A stretch of 64,000 bases of DNA, from positions 369,154 to 433,153 of the forward strand of contig PGYB01000003.1 of NCBI GenBank assembly GCA_002839445.1, in the 5' to 3' direction. This document shows positions 1 to 9,295 of the stretch, piece after piece. The notes beneath the pieces were generated by a model. It saw nothing but the letters and a program-made list of their open reading frames with translations, did no database searches and was not told where the DNA came from. Position numbers and translations under genes: made by a program. The stretch's first letter is position 1. Each line of letters starts with the position of its first letter. This stretch comes from Candidatus Riflebacteria bacterium HGW-Riflebacteria-1 (lineage in GTDB: Bacteria; Muiribacteriota; Ozemobacteria; Ozemobacterales; Ozemobacteraceae).

Positions 1-73
1 CAGCGCTGACGCACAAGCTCCTGCCGCCGAAGCTAAAGCTGCAGAAGAAAAGAAAAAACCGGCTCGCAAGTAA
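1..73 (+). CDS. 3' end of an unidentified protein with an Ala/Lys/Glu-rich tail (partial)
   Basis: Reading from base 2, an open frame runs off the left edge and stops at a TAA at 71-73. It encodes 23 visible residues made almost only of Ala, Glu, Lys, Pro and Gln. Low-complexity charged tails like this occur on ribosomal proteins, translation factors and envelope proteins, so the fragment does not identify the gene. A strong terminator follows 17 bases later, supporting a genuine gene end. Confidence 0.6.
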   Translation, partial: SADAQAPAAEAKAAEEKKKPARK

Positions 74-89
74 TTGTGAACTGACACCA

Positions 90-132
90 CAGGGGCTGTG
101 TACGCCACAAGGCGCACACAGCCCCTGTTTTT
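90..132 (+). terminator. Rho-independent terminator
   Basis: A 12-bp perfect stem (90-101 with 116-127) is extended by a 4-bp inner stem (103-106 with 111-114) around an ACAA loop and is followed by five T residues. It separates the unidentified upstream gene from the phosphatase gene starting at 153. Confidence 0.9.
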
Positions 133-152
133 AAACAAATAAGGGATCAAAC

Positions 153-3011
153 GTGGAGACCAGACAACACAAATTCGCGAAATTTGTGCTTATTTACGGC
201 CTTCTGGTCGCTACTCCACTGATTTTTTCGCTGCTGCTCTGCCTGCATGTGGTTGACCATCTCACCCTGAAATGGCAGGAACAGACCGCTGAGAACATAG
301 AAACCCGTGCTTCATCGCTGGTTCGTCAACTCGATGCCGAACAGATTTTCTTGCCGCATTTCCGCGAACTGACAGGTCAGATACTCGCCCTTCCCGACCT
401 CGACGAAAAAAAGATTGTACAATTTGCCGAAAGCCTTTTTAGCCGCATATCACAGCGCTTTTATGTCTATGTCTTCGATAAAGATGGCAAGATACTAAAA
501 ACCGGGCTGGCACCCGAAGACACTGAGACGGGCATCGATTACATCTGGCGTTTCGCGCATGATGACAGTTATGAGGGCGAATTTCGCGAGCGACGGGGCG
601 ACCTTGGCATGCTGGTCGGGCGCTTTTTTCACCCGCGCAAAATCAAGCACAGCAACGATATCTGCCACGCGGTCGTCAATTACAAAAAATCGGGCCTGAT
701 TTATCATAGAAAAAATCAGGCTTACAGCGATGACAAAAGTGGTGTCATGATGTTTCTCGATCTCGAGATTGATTTTGAGAGTCATCTTACCAGGCTTATA
801 GAAAATTCTTTCAGCGAAGATTCGCCGACTTTTTTTGTGCGCGAAGATGGCACCTGGCCGAGCAGACCGGAAATTGCCGACGCAGCCGCAGAAGTAATCG
901 GGCTGGGCTACAGCAGAACCCGTAACACCGCGGCTCACAACGACTACCTCTGGCGGCGGGTCAATTTTCGTAATTTCCAGCTCTATTTTGGCCAGAGGCT
1001 GGCGCTTGGCTACTACACGCGCGTCAAATGGCTGACCGGGCTGCTGAGCGTCATGCTGCTGCTGTTAAGTTTTGTGATTCTGCAGCGCAACCTGCAAAGC
1101 GACAGCGGCGTGCGAATATCGATACGTTACAAACTGATCGCAATTTTTATATTTGCCGTGTATCTGCCGGTTCTCGGCTTGTTTCTGGTCAGTTTCAACG
1201 GCTTGAATGACCGGCGCACTGTTCTTGAAAACGAAGCACGCAAAGGCATGCAGGACATTCTCTACAAGATTGACGCCGACTTTGTCAATAAGGAAGACGA
1301 AATTCTCGCCATTTATGAGCGCCTCTACAACGACCACACATGGCATAACAAGTTTACCGACGACTGGGATCACAATAACCAGCTTTTACGCGAGCACGCG
1401 CATGTCCCGCTGGAAGGCGAGAACTTTTTCAACCATCTTGACATACGTAACATAAAGCTCGAGCAGTTATTTTCAACGGCGCGCGGCATCTCAAACGACA
1501 GAGTTAAAGAGATTAACCGCATCATCGCCCTTATCTGCCTTGAAAGGCATATGCCGGCGCAGTTTGCCAAACACCAGGTAAAATTGCGCCAGTCAGATTT
1601 CATACTCAAGAACATGATGGAAAACCCGGTTCTCGGTTTCAGCAATTTTTACGAACAACCGGGTCGCCTGGTTGAAATGGAATTTGAAGGATCAAGTTTC
1701 TACTGGTACTGGAACTATTACGCTGATGCCGATAACAGTGTGGCTTTCTTTTCGGGCAATACCAGAGTTCATTTTAACGTCGAAAACTTTCTGTATTCGG
1801 TGCTGAAAAAGCGCTACAATCTTGGCAATACTGCCTTGACACTGGCGGCATACTTCCCGGAACAGCAGAACTGGACGCCGGAAGACGCCAGAAATGAAAG
1901 CGATCTGACCAAACTGGTCAAGCTCACCGAAATCAGCCAGACCCTTGAAACCGGCCGTATCAGATATGCCGACCGCAAGTATCTCGCCACCTGCCTGCCC
2001 GGCATCAAGCTCAAAGGCGCTATTGTTTCATGCCTTTTTCCGCAGTCAGAAATTGACTCACAGATCGATAGTCAGCGAATCCAGATCTATCAGGGCATGG
2101 CGCTGATCATGATAATTTCGGTGCTGACCGGCCTGCTGCTTTCGAAAAACTTTCTCCAGCCGGTTGGCGAGCTCAACCTTGGTATGAAGGCGCTGCGGCG
2201 TCGCGACACCGACTTTCGCGTTAAAATCAACAGTCAGGATGAGCTGGGCGAACTTGGCGACACTTTCAACCAGATGATGGAAGAGGTCAAGGAAATGCTG
2301 CTGGCCGGTGCGGTGCAGCAGTGCCTGATCCCGGAAAAGTTTCCTGAAATAGCAGGTTATGACTGCATTATCTATAATAAGATGGCGACTGACGTGGGTG
2401 GTGACTATGCCGACGTTTTTCCGCTTTCTGGCAATCGCTTTCTGGTCGTATTGGGCGACGTAACCGGCCACGGCGTCAGTTCTTCAATTCTTACTGCCAT
2501 GGTCAAGGCGCAGGTTTTCAGGTTTGCGCAGAAAAACAGAAGCTTGAGCGAGATTCTAAGGAGTCTCAGCGAGATGATCTACGAACTGCTGCGCTATCGC
2601 AAGCTGATGACATTTTGCGCGCTGATTCTCGACGCGAATGACCACAGCTGCCTGTTTGCCAATGCCGGGCATCCGTTTCCGGTCTGGTGTAACCGTGAAG
2701 GCCAGTATAAAGAACTTGATAAAGAATCTTTGCCACTCGGAGTATCACCGAAACGCAGCAATTATCTGGCAGTAGAAGAAAATTTCAAACCCGGCGATCT
2801 GATGCTGCTTTACACCGATGGCATAGCCGAAGGGGCCGGGCCTGATGGTGAAGCTTTTGGTTACGACCGGGTTAAACAGATTGTCGCTCAAAACAGCTCC
2901 CGCACCAGTGAAGAGCTTAAAAACACCCTGCTGACAGAGTTCTGGCAGCATTATCAACGCGAAGAACTTGACGATGATCTGACCTTTGTTATAATCAGGC
3001 GTCGGCTTTAA
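153..3011 (+). CDS. Membrane-bound SpoIIE/PP2C-type serine/threonine phosphatase with HAMP domain
   Basis: 952 residues from a GTG start, with AAGGGA upstream at 141-146. Hydrophobic segments lie near residues 11-31, 290-308, 325-347 and 643-662, giving two large presumed periplasmic sensor regions (about 260 and 300 residues). A HAMP linker (about 663-715) leads into a C-terminal PPM phosphatase domain. Metal-binding motifs are intact: GGDYAD (D751), GDVTGHG, NAGHP, YTDGIAEG and DDDLT near the C-terminus. Such enzymes usually dephosphorylate anti-sigma-factor antagonists in partner-switching pathways. No anti-sigma or antagonist gene is adjacent, so the target is unknown. The gene overlaps the 3' end of a convergent paralogue by 17 bp. 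Confidence 0.88.
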   Translation: METRQHKFAKFVLIYGLLVATPLIFSLLLCLHVVDHLTLKWQEQTAENIETRASSLVRQLDAEQIFLPHFRELTGQILALPDLDEKKIVQFAESLFSRISQRFYVYVFDKDGKILKTGLAPEDTETGIDYIWRFAHDDSYEGEFRERRGDLGMLVGRFFHPRKIKHSNDICHAVVNYKKSGLIYHRKNQAYSDDKSGVMMFLDLEIDFESHLTRLIENSFSEDSPTFFVREDGTWPSRPEIADAAAEVIGLGYSRTRNTAAHNDYLWRRVNFRNFQLYFGQRLALGYYTRVKWLTGLLSVMLLLLSFVILQRNLQSDSGVRISIRYKLIAIFIFAVYLPVLGLFLVSFNGLNDRRTVLENEARKGMQDILYKIDADFVNKEDEILAIYERLYNDHTWHNKFTDDWDHNNQLLREHAHVPLEGENFFNHLDIRNIKLEQLFSTARGISNDRVKEINRIIALICLERHMPAQFAKHQVKLRQSDFILKNMMENPVLGFSNFYEQPGRLVEMEFEGSSFYWYWNYYADADNSVAFFSGNTRVHFNVENFLYSVLKKRYNLGNTALTLAAYFPEQQNWTPEDARNESDLTKLVKLTEISQTLETGRIRYADRKYLATCLPGIKLKGAIVSCLFPQSEIDSQIDSQRIQIYQGMALIMIISVLTGLLLSKNFLQPVGELNLGMKALRRRDTDFRVKINSQDELGELGDTFNQMMEEVKEMLLAGAVQQCLIPEKFPEIAGYDCIIYNKMATDVGGDYADVFPLSGNRFLVVLGDVTGHGVSSSILTAMVKAQVFRFAQKNRSLSEILRSLSEMIYELLRYRKLMTFCALILDANDHSCLFANAGHPFPVWCNREGQYKELDKESLPLGVSPKRSNYLAVEENFKPGDLMLLYTDGIAEGAGPDGEAFGYDRVKQIVAQNSSRTSEELKNTLLTEFWQHYQREELDDDLTFVIIRRRL

Positions 3012-5859
3012 GGCGCTTGAGAACGACGATAGTCAGGTCGTCGTCAGGTTCGCTGTTGCCCAGCCACTTATCATACTCTTCTACCAGTCTCTGCGCGATC
3101 TGATCTGCATCGACAGCCGACAGGCTGACCAGAAAGTCTTTGAACCTCTCGTAGCTGTACATGTCTTTTTGCGAGTTCACTACTTCAATCAAGCCATCAG
3201 TGTAAAATACCAGATAATCCTCTGGTGCGATGGTGAATTCATGCAGCTGCATGCCGCGCAAGCGGCTGACAGCACCAATTGGCAGATGAACGGCCGCCAG
3301 ATCAATACAGGTCGAGTTGCCAACGACCTGTACCGGAAAATTGTGGCCGGCATTGACAAACGAACCGCGCCCGGTCGGCAATTCGATCATGGCAGCAAAA
3401 ACCGTGATCATCTTCCTGACCGGCGGCAGATGAAAGTAGGTGTAAATTGTCTGGTTAAGATCTTCAAATATCTCGATAAGGCCGCGATCTTCTTTGAGAC
3501 CTTGATAGACAACCGCTTTCGCCATTGCCATAACGAGAGCAGATCCGACGCCATGCCCGGTAACATCGCCTATTATAATGCAGACCCGGTCTCGTTGCAG
3601 CACGCGAACATCAAAATAATCACCGCCAACAGCAGAAGCCATTCGGTTGGTAAAGCTGATCTGGTAACCCGGCAACTGTGGCGGTTGTGACGGAAGAAGC
3701 GACTCCTGAACATCTTTAGCCAGCTGCATTTCTTTAAGGTCAGCGATCATCTGGTTAAAATTCACGGCCAGGTCACCGAATTCGTCTTTCTGGCTGCTGA
3801 CAATTCTGAAATCTGAGTTGCGGGCCTTGATGGCATTTACACCCTCACCCAGGCGCGCGATCGGCAGAAGAAAAACATCAGACAAAAACCAGGCCGCAGT
3901 CATTGCCAGCAGAAGAAAGAGCAATATGGCGCTGCGAATAAGCCGCCCCTGACGCGCAATATCATGCGCGACAAGACGCAGCGGGTAAAACGCGAAAAGG
4001 CAGTATTCACCGGCAAATCGGCCATTCAGGCCGGTCACCAGATATTTTTCGCCACCCAGTGTAGTGATCAGATCTATCGGCTTGTCGCTGAACTGCGTCT
4101 GATTAACAAAATCTTTGAGTTTATCGGCATCGACTATGCGTGCCGGCAGCCATTCTCCGGTCTTGTTACTGCTCGCCGCCAGAAGGTAGGGCGCGGCAGC
4201 GTTGTTGTTGCGGGCATCGAGCATGCGCTGGTCAACAAGACGACGCATCAGACGCGAAACCGACTGAACAATATAAGTATAAAACGGTCGCGCGCCTTCG
4301 GCGTTGAAGATTTCCCAGTAAATGAACATGGGAATTGGCCCGAAATCCATTTTATGAACTTCTTTTGGCCTGACGAAAAAGAAATTCATACCAGCTTCCG
4401 GGCTTCTGACAACCATGTCGAGTATGGGATCAATGGCATCAGTCAGCGACGTTCCGAGTGTGTTGTCGATGCAGTAGCGCGAGAAAGCGTCAGAAACTTC
4501 GCGCATCCCTTCAAAAAACAGTTCGTTCTGCTGGAAAAAAAGCATCTCAGCCTTGCGCGCGTCGCGCAGTTCTATGCTGATAAGGTCGTTAGACTCGATT
4601 TTTGCAACGATATCCGCGGTGAGACTGGCGTTGTTCTGCTCTGCCAGTCTGCGGCTCAAACTCGAAAAGTCGTCAAAGAAGCTTTGCCCGGCATTTTTGA
4701 ATGATTCATCCATACCAAAAAGCAGTTGGCGGCTGTGATTGGCGACAGTTGCCTGCAGAGTCTGCCCGCGGTCGTCAAGATAACGATAGCCAAGATAGGC
4801 AAAGCCCATTATCGGCATCATCACCGCCATAAAGAACAGTGCGAGCAGCTTTATACGCAGAGACAGATAAAAACTGTCGCGGCCGATCGACCAGAAATAA
4901 GCTGCAATGACCAGAAGCGCCAGCACAAGCAGAGCAAGATGCATCTGCATCTGGGCCAGGTCAAAGCGTGACGCCATGGTTCGCGCTGCGGCGATCATCC
5001 AGCGTTCTTCGACTTTTCGGCCTGTCCACAGGGTTTCGTTTTCGTCAAAAACACTGTTTTGCCCGAGGTAGGCTATTTGTCTGAAAAGCGCGGCGGCCTT
5101 TTCACTGCCGGCATTTTCGCGCCCGTAGAAAAGAGCCTCTTCTTCGCTTCTGGCAAAAATTACCGCATCAAGATTGCCAAGGTTGCGACGGCCAACTTCG
5201 TTGAGACGAAAGTCGATAGAAGGAATATCCCAGAAAATCATGAGAATTCCATGTGCAGGATTATTTTGATCGTTTATCCAGTAGAGCATGCCATGCTGAT
5301 GCCGGGCAATTACCGGCAGGCAACTGTCGCGGCCTTCGAGAAACTGCGCGACCCTGAACTCATCGCCAACAAAGGCTTTAAGCTGCTTCTTCATGCGCAG
5401 AAACATACGACTCTGTTCGATGGGTGAGCTTCGCGTCAGCTCCCAGAGACGGCTGGCAATATAGCGCGAGCGCATCGGCATCGACGCGGGAGTTACCAGA
5501 TTGCCCTTCGCATCGAAAGCATATAAATCGAACTCTACCGGTAGAAATCGCTGCAAAGACTGGCAGTAATTGTTAAATGCCGTAGCATCAGCCTGGTGTT
5601 GCCTGAGCTTATGCCAGGCTCCGCGCCCGATCTTGCGCAAAAATGTCGTGGCATCAAGCTCATACTGCGCCCGTACGACATTTTTTTCGAGTTCGCCGCT
5701 GACGCTCTCGATATGTTTTACGCGTTCATTGGCCAGTGTCTGATGGCCAAGAAAACCGGCGATAATAAGCGGCAGCACAACGAACAACCCGAGCGGTGCA
5801 GAATGCTTTAATAATCTGCGCAAAAAAGACCCGGCAGCCATTTTGTCAGTCTTTTCCAT
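2995..5859 (-). CDS. Paralogous membrane-bound SpoIIE/PP2C-type phosphatase with HAMP domain
   Basis: 954 residues with the same architecture as the convergent neighbour: one N-terminal membrane segment, a large extracytoplasmic region, two closely spaced central membrane helices, a second sensor region, a fourth helix, HAMP, then a PPM domain. GGDYFD, GDVTGHG, NAGHN, YTDGLIEV and DDDLT motifs are present, so it should be active. Similar length and domain order point to duplication followed by inversion. The start has only a weak AGAGG-like site upstream and a second Met lies six codons in. Sensed ligand and substrate are unknown. Confidence 0.88.
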   Translation of the reverse strand: MEKTDKMAAGSFLRRLLKHSAPLGLFVVLPLIIAGFLGHQTLANERVKHIESVSGELEKNVVRAQYELDATTFLRKIGRGAWHKLRQHQADATAFNNYCQSLQRFLPVEFDLYAFDAKGNLVTPASMPMRSRYIASRLWELTRSSPIEQSRMFLRMKKQLKAFVGDEFRVAQFLEGRDSCLPVIARHQHGMLYWINDQNNPAHGILMIFWDIPSIDFRLNEVGRRNLGNLDAVIFARSEEEALFYGRENAGSEKAAALFRQIAYLGQNSVFDENETLWTGRKVEERWMIAAARTMASRFDLAQMQMHLALLVLALLVIAAYFWSIGRDSFYLSLRIKLLALFFMAVMMPIMGFAYLGYRYLDDRGQTLQATVANHSRQLLFGMDESFKNAGQSFFDDFSSLSRRLAEQNNASLTADIVAKIESNDLISIELRDARKAEMLFFQQNELFFEGMREVSDAFSRYCIDNTLGTSLTDAIDPILDMVVRSPEAGMNFFFVRPKEVHKMDFGPIPMFIYWEIFNAEGARPFYTYIVQSVSRLMRRLVDQRMLDARNNNAAAPYLLAASSNKTGEWLPARIVDADKLKDFVNQTQFSDKPIDLITTLGGEKYLVTGLNGRFAGEYCLFAFYPLRLVAHDIARQGRLIRSAILLFLLLAMTAAWFLSDVFLLPIARLGEGVNAIKARNSDFRIVSSQKDEFGDLAVNFNQMIADLKEMQLAKDVQESLLPSQPPQLPGYQISFTNRMASAVGGDYFDVRVLQRDRVCIIIGDVTGHGVGSALVMAMAKAVVYQGLKEDRGLIEIFEDLNQTIYTYFHLPPVRKMITVFAAMIELPTGRGSFVNAGHNFPVQVVGNSTCIDLAAVHLPIGAVSRLRGMQLHEFTIAPEDYLVFYTDGLIEVVNSQKDMYSYERFKDFLVSLSAVDADQIAQRLVEEYDKWLGNSEPDDDLTIVVLKRLKADA

Positions 5860-6001
5860 TGTTGCGTTGCCTCTATCCCTCGTGTATCATCCCTCAATTA
5901 CCATACCATTTTATCAGAAAAAGGAAAATCAGCCGGGTTAAATTACAAGACTCACGCCAGAAAGTTTTATGCTGGCGGCAAAGCAGCTGATGTAACAGCA
6001 T

Positions 6002-7024
6002 ATGCAGATAGTAATCAATCTTTTACGCGGCTTCGCGATCGGTGTTGCCAATATAATTCCCGGGGTCAGCGGCGGCACAGTGGCTCTCATGCTCGGCATC
6101 TATCAGCGCCTGCTTGACGCCATCAGCGCTATCGGGCCACAGACAATCAAAGCCTTTGCGGCCGGGCGCGCCGGCATCAAAAGCGAATTAGAGCGTATAG
6201 ACGCTGCGTTTCTTGTTTCACTTGGCATCGGCGCCGGCCTGGCCATTGTTGCTTCGGCCCGTCTGATGAGCTATCTGCTCGAAACGCATCACGACCCGAC
6301 GTACGGTTTCTTTTTTGGTCTGGTCGCCGCGTCACTGGTTGTTCCGTGGCGTCTGGTCAAGCGTCTGGCGCCGGGAAATGTTATCAGCTGCCTGGTTGCC
6401 ATAGCGCTGGTGGTGGGGCTTACTTTGGCCATGAGCGGCGAAGACCGTCTGCAGGCAGCGCAAAAAAAAGCTTTGATCAAAAGCGCCACGTCGGCAACGC
6501 CTGCCGATTCAACGACACCGGCCGGTCAGACCACGAAAATGTCTGTTTCTACCGACTCAAGCAATATACTGCTCTTTTTCGTATCTGGCATAGTGGCCAT
6601 CTGCGCAATGATTCTGCCAGGGATCAGCGGCTCGTTCATGCTTCTGCTGATCGGGGTCTATTTCGACATTCTGCTCTGCATAAACGAACGCCAGATATTC
6701 ATGCTGGCCGTCTTTGCTGCCGGTGCCGCAACCGGGTTGCTTCTCTTCACGCGGCTTCTCAAATATCTGCTGCAACGTTATGCCGACGCTACCATGTCGT
6801 TTCTGCTTGGTCTGGTGCTCGGCTCTCTTTACGCAATCTGGCCATTCAAGAGCTTTGGCATGGTTGCGGGGCGGCGCGTCGACGTTGCCAATATAATGCC
6901 AGACAGTTTTGCAGCCAACGAAGGCCTGACTCTTCTTGCTTTTGCTCTCGGCCTCGCGGTCGTCATCATCTTCATGGTCATCGAAAGCCGCCAGAAACGC
7001 CCGTCTACTTCTCAGACAATATAG
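6002..7024 (+). CDS. DUF368 family membrane protein, probable undecaprenyl-phosphate translocase (PopT type)
   Basis: 340 residues, very hydrophobic. The N-terminus contains the family signature around GVANIIPGVSGGT, repeated in variant form at about residue 205 (MILPGISGSF). This internal two-fold repeat is typical of DUF368. Members have been shown to recycle undecaprenyl phosphate across the cytoplasmic membrane for peptidoglycan and surface glycan synthesis. A hydrophilic Ser/Thr/Ala-rich linker (about 145-185) separates the halves. The Shine-Dalgarno site is poor. The gene appears to be monocistronic. Confidence 0.82.
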   Translation: MQIVINLLRGFAIGVANIIPGVSGGTVALMLGIYQRLLDAISAIGPQTIKAFAAGRAGIKSELERIDAAFLVSLGIGAGLAIVASARLMSYLLETHHDPTYGFFFGLVAASLVVPWRLVKRLAPGNVISCLVAIALVVGLTLAMSGEDRLQAAQKKALIKSATSATPADSTTPAGQTTKMSVSTDSSNILLFFVSGIVAICAMILPGISGSFMLLLIGVYFDILLCINERQIFMLAVFAAGAATGLLLFTRLLKYLLQRYADATMSFLLGLVLGSLYAIWPFKSFGMVAGRRVDVANIMPDSFAANEGLTLLAFALGLAVVIIFMVIESRQKRPSTSQTI

Positions 7025-7405
7025 AATACCTCTAAGTTAAGCTTAACTTTTCTCTAAAAAGTTCAAGAATTTGACCCTTGACATGCTGCTAACGCCGGGC
7101 TCTCGGCAGAATCCCATTCGCTACAGCTATCGACAGACGTGAATTTGAGGTAGGAGTTGTCGGGATTGCGTCAAAGTTGCCTGTCTCAAAGCTTTCGCGC
7201 ATGGGAAACCTGCCTACGCCCTTGTATGCTTTTTTACCAAGTCCGACTCTTGCACCAAACAGCCCTGCAATTCAAATGTGCCAGAGGACTAGTGCCAAGG
7301 CACCCGAGGAGCCCATGTGCGATTTCCGCTTCTCGGAGCATGGGAAAATCTTCTTGAATGACAGGCTTCACCTTAATTTAGCACCATTCCAGACAGTATA
7401 AGAAA
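7025..7405. other. Intergenic region between convergent genes, holding one copy of a dispersed element
   Basis: No convincing gene. A perfect 16-bp palindrome at 7034-7049, just after the DUF368 gene, is followed by a few T residues and may be a weak terminator. From about 7090 the sequence matches an element near 20.7 kb (see repeat entry). Bases 7312-7344 can form a hairpin closed by CCCATG/CATGGG. Two short frames on the plus strand overlap the repeat and look like chance. Confidence 0.5.
7094..7223. repeat. Dispersed ~125-bp intergenic element, copy A
   Basis: Three blocks are shared in the same order and nearly the same spacing with 20671-20797: a 20-bp block beginning GCCGGGCTCTCGGC (7094-7113), GCGTCAA (7168-7174), and GAAACCTGCCTNCGCCCTT (7205-7223). 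The first block can form a small GCCG/CGGC hairpin. Conserved blocks separated by variable sequence look more like a structured RNA or mobile repeat than a gene. Confidence 0.6.
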
Positions 7406-9058
7406 TTACTTCTGGGCGAGCCAGATGTGGCGGTATTGCATGAGAGCCTCGCCCATCGGCCCGAGCTTTGTGCCTCTGACATCTGGCTGGCGCAGCAGAT
7501 GTGCTGAATAAAAGTGCAGAAAAACCCAGGGTGCCTCTTCTACTATCAGCTTTTCTGCCTGATGATAAATCGGAATGCGCTTTTGCATATCAGTCTCGAA
7601 TCTGGCGCGGTCGAGAAGCTCATCGAGTTCGGCGTTTTTCATTCGCGAAAAATTGTAGCCGGCACCAATGTTTGAAGAATGAAACAGCGTGTATAAAAAG
7701 CTGTCGGGGTCTGGATAATCAACTGTCCAGCCCATTCTGAAAAAAGCGACATTACCAGCTTCGACGCTGGTCAGATGCTCGCCAAATTCGAGTTCGCGCA
7801 CAGTGCAGTTGATGCCGAGATCGCGCAGATTGGCCAGCACAAACTCGGCAGTGCGCGAGTGAATGGCATCGCGATTGTACTGCAGAGATATTTCCGGAAA
7901 GCCTTTACCATCGGGGTAACCAGCTTCGGCCAGCAACTTTTTTGCTTTTGCCAGATCATATGAATAGCCGGTCAGTTCATCATTATGGCCGGGGATTCCG
8001 GGAGGGAGAACGCCATTGGCGACCTGGGCGCGGCCATTCAGGACAAGGCGAACGATGGTCTCGCGGTCAAGCGCGTAATTGAACGCCTGGCGCACGAGGC
8101 GGTTGTCGAAAGGCGGCTGTTGCAGGTTAAGGCCGAGGTAATTTGAACCCCACAGGCTTGATTCAATAAGCAGGCCTGTGCGCTGCGGATCCTGTTTTAC
8201 GTTACGGTACTGTGAATCAGGCACATCGACGTGGCTGAGTTTTCCCTGGTTAAATGCCGCGAAGCGCTCGATTTCATCACGGATTACCGGAAACTCAAGA
8301 CGATCGAGCCACGGGCGGCCACGAAAGTAATCGACATTAGCTTCAAGCGTCAGCGTTTCGCCAGAACGGCCCGCCCATTTGAACGCGCCGCTGCCGACCG
8401 GAAAAGCAGCCAGGCCACCCTCCTGCCCTTCGGCATCTTCGCGCGGCACAATAAAGGCGTTACACATAGCCAGCAACGAAATAAACGGGGCAAAAGGCTT
8501 TTCGAGCTCAAACTCGATCGTGTGCGAGCCGACCACTCTGATCCCGGAAATTTCCGGTGCCTGACCGGCACTGAACTCACGAGATCCCTTGATCATCCAG
8601 AAAAACGCTGCCTGTGAGTCTTCCTGAGGCTTGAGCAGGCGATTGAAGGAATAGAGAACATCCTGCGCGTCAAGCAGTCGGCCGCCATTCAGCGTTGGCC
8701 GGCCGGCAACGACCTTATGAAATTTTACGTCTTCGCGCAGATGAAAAGTATAGGTCAGTTTATCTTCGCTGATCACCCAGTCTTTGGCGAGCGCAGGCTG
8801 CAGTTTAGCCTGTTCATCGAATTCCAGCAGACCGTCATAAATCTGCCGGCACACTTCGTGAGAGTTTGAATCCTTGATTAATGCCGGGTCAAGCACGATA
8901 AATGAGTCAGCAAAAGCCCGGCGGTAGGTTCCGCCCAGAGCTGGCTTGTCAGACGCAACGGGCGGGGTAACAACACCATTGTCAAAGCAGCCGCCGGCAA
9001 AAATACCGCATATAAGCAGCAACGCCAGAGCAAAAACAGTATTGCGAAAAAAGTACAT
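7406..9058 (-). CDS. ABC transporter substrate-binding lipoprotein, peptide/nickel family (DppA/OppA type)
   Basis: 550 residues from the chosen ATG at 9058, preceded by AGAGG seven bases upstream. An in-frame Met nine codons earlier lacks such a site. The N-terminus is a lipoprotein signal ending AGGC, with Cys24 as the lipid anchor. The rest matches family 5 solute-binding proteins: an N-terminal segment of the LDPALI...IYDGLLEF type, a central sequence of the ALDRETIV type, and a C-terminal dipeptide-binding lobe. No permease or ATPase gene is adjacent, so it is an orphan. The ligand (oligopeptide, nickel or other) cannot be told. Confidence 0.88.
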   Translation of the reverse strand: MYFFRNTVFALALLLICGIFAGGCFDNGVVTPPVASDKPALGGTYRRAFADSFIVLDPALIKDSNSHEVCRQIYDGLLEFDEQAKLQPALAKDWVISEDKLTYTFHLREDVKFHKVVAGRPTLNGGRLLDAQDVLYSFNRLLKPQEDSQAAFFWMIKGSREFSAGQAPEISGIRVVGSHTIEFELEKPFAPFISLLAMCNAFIVPREDAEGQEGGLAAFPVGSGAFKWAGRSGETLTLEANVDYFRGRPWLDRLEFPVIRDEIERFAAFNQGKLSHVDVPDSQYRNVKQDPQRTGLLIESSLWGSNYLGLNLQQPPFDNRLVRQAFNYALDRETIVRLVLNGRAQVANGVLPPGIPGHNDELTGYSYDLAKAKKLLAEAGYPDGKGFPEISLQYNRDAIHSRTAEFVLANLRDLGINCTVRELEFGEHLTSVEAGNVAFFRMGWTVDYPDPDSFLYTLFHSSNIGAGYNFSRMKNAELDELLDRARFETDMQKRIPIYHQAEKLIVEEAPWVFLHFYSAHLLRQPDVRGTKLGPMGEALMQYRHIWLAQK

Positions 9059-9105
9059 CCAGTAACCTCTCAGAAAAGATGCCATATGATAGCACCCGCC
9101 TGTAA

Positions 9106-9114
9106 ATTATAACA
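9106..9114 (-). promoter_or_regulatory. Probable promoter -10 for the substrate-binding protein gene
   Basis: On the minus strand a TATAAT hexamer (9111-9106) is preceded by TGT, resembling an extended -10. No good -35 was found. It lies about 48 bases upstream of the chosen start codon. Confidence 0.4.
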
Positions 9115-9178
9115 GCCCATTTAACACTGAGAAAAATCGGTAACAGGTGAGGTGTACAATTGAGCTCGCAGTATTAAC

Positions 9179-9207
9179 TTGATTTAGTGTGACCAACATG
9201 CTAGAAT
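9179..9207 (+). promoter_or_regulatory. Sigma70-type promoter of the rimP-nusA-infB operon
   Basis: TTGATT (9179-9184) and TAGAAT (9202-9207) are separated by exactly 17 bases. The predicted start near 9214 gives a leader of about 80 bases before rimP. Confidence 0.65.
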
Positions 9208-9295
9208 TTGCGTTCGACATGCTTTATCGGGAAAAACACACAAAGCCGCTGTGATGCGGATTTTGTTGTTTTTTCGGTTTGGAAAGGAGAAGAAT

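Noticed and set aside
7157..7401. Two short plus-strand frames between DUF368 and the binding-protein gene
   Set aside because: Both run through the dispersed element, lack ribosome sites and have no family resemblance.
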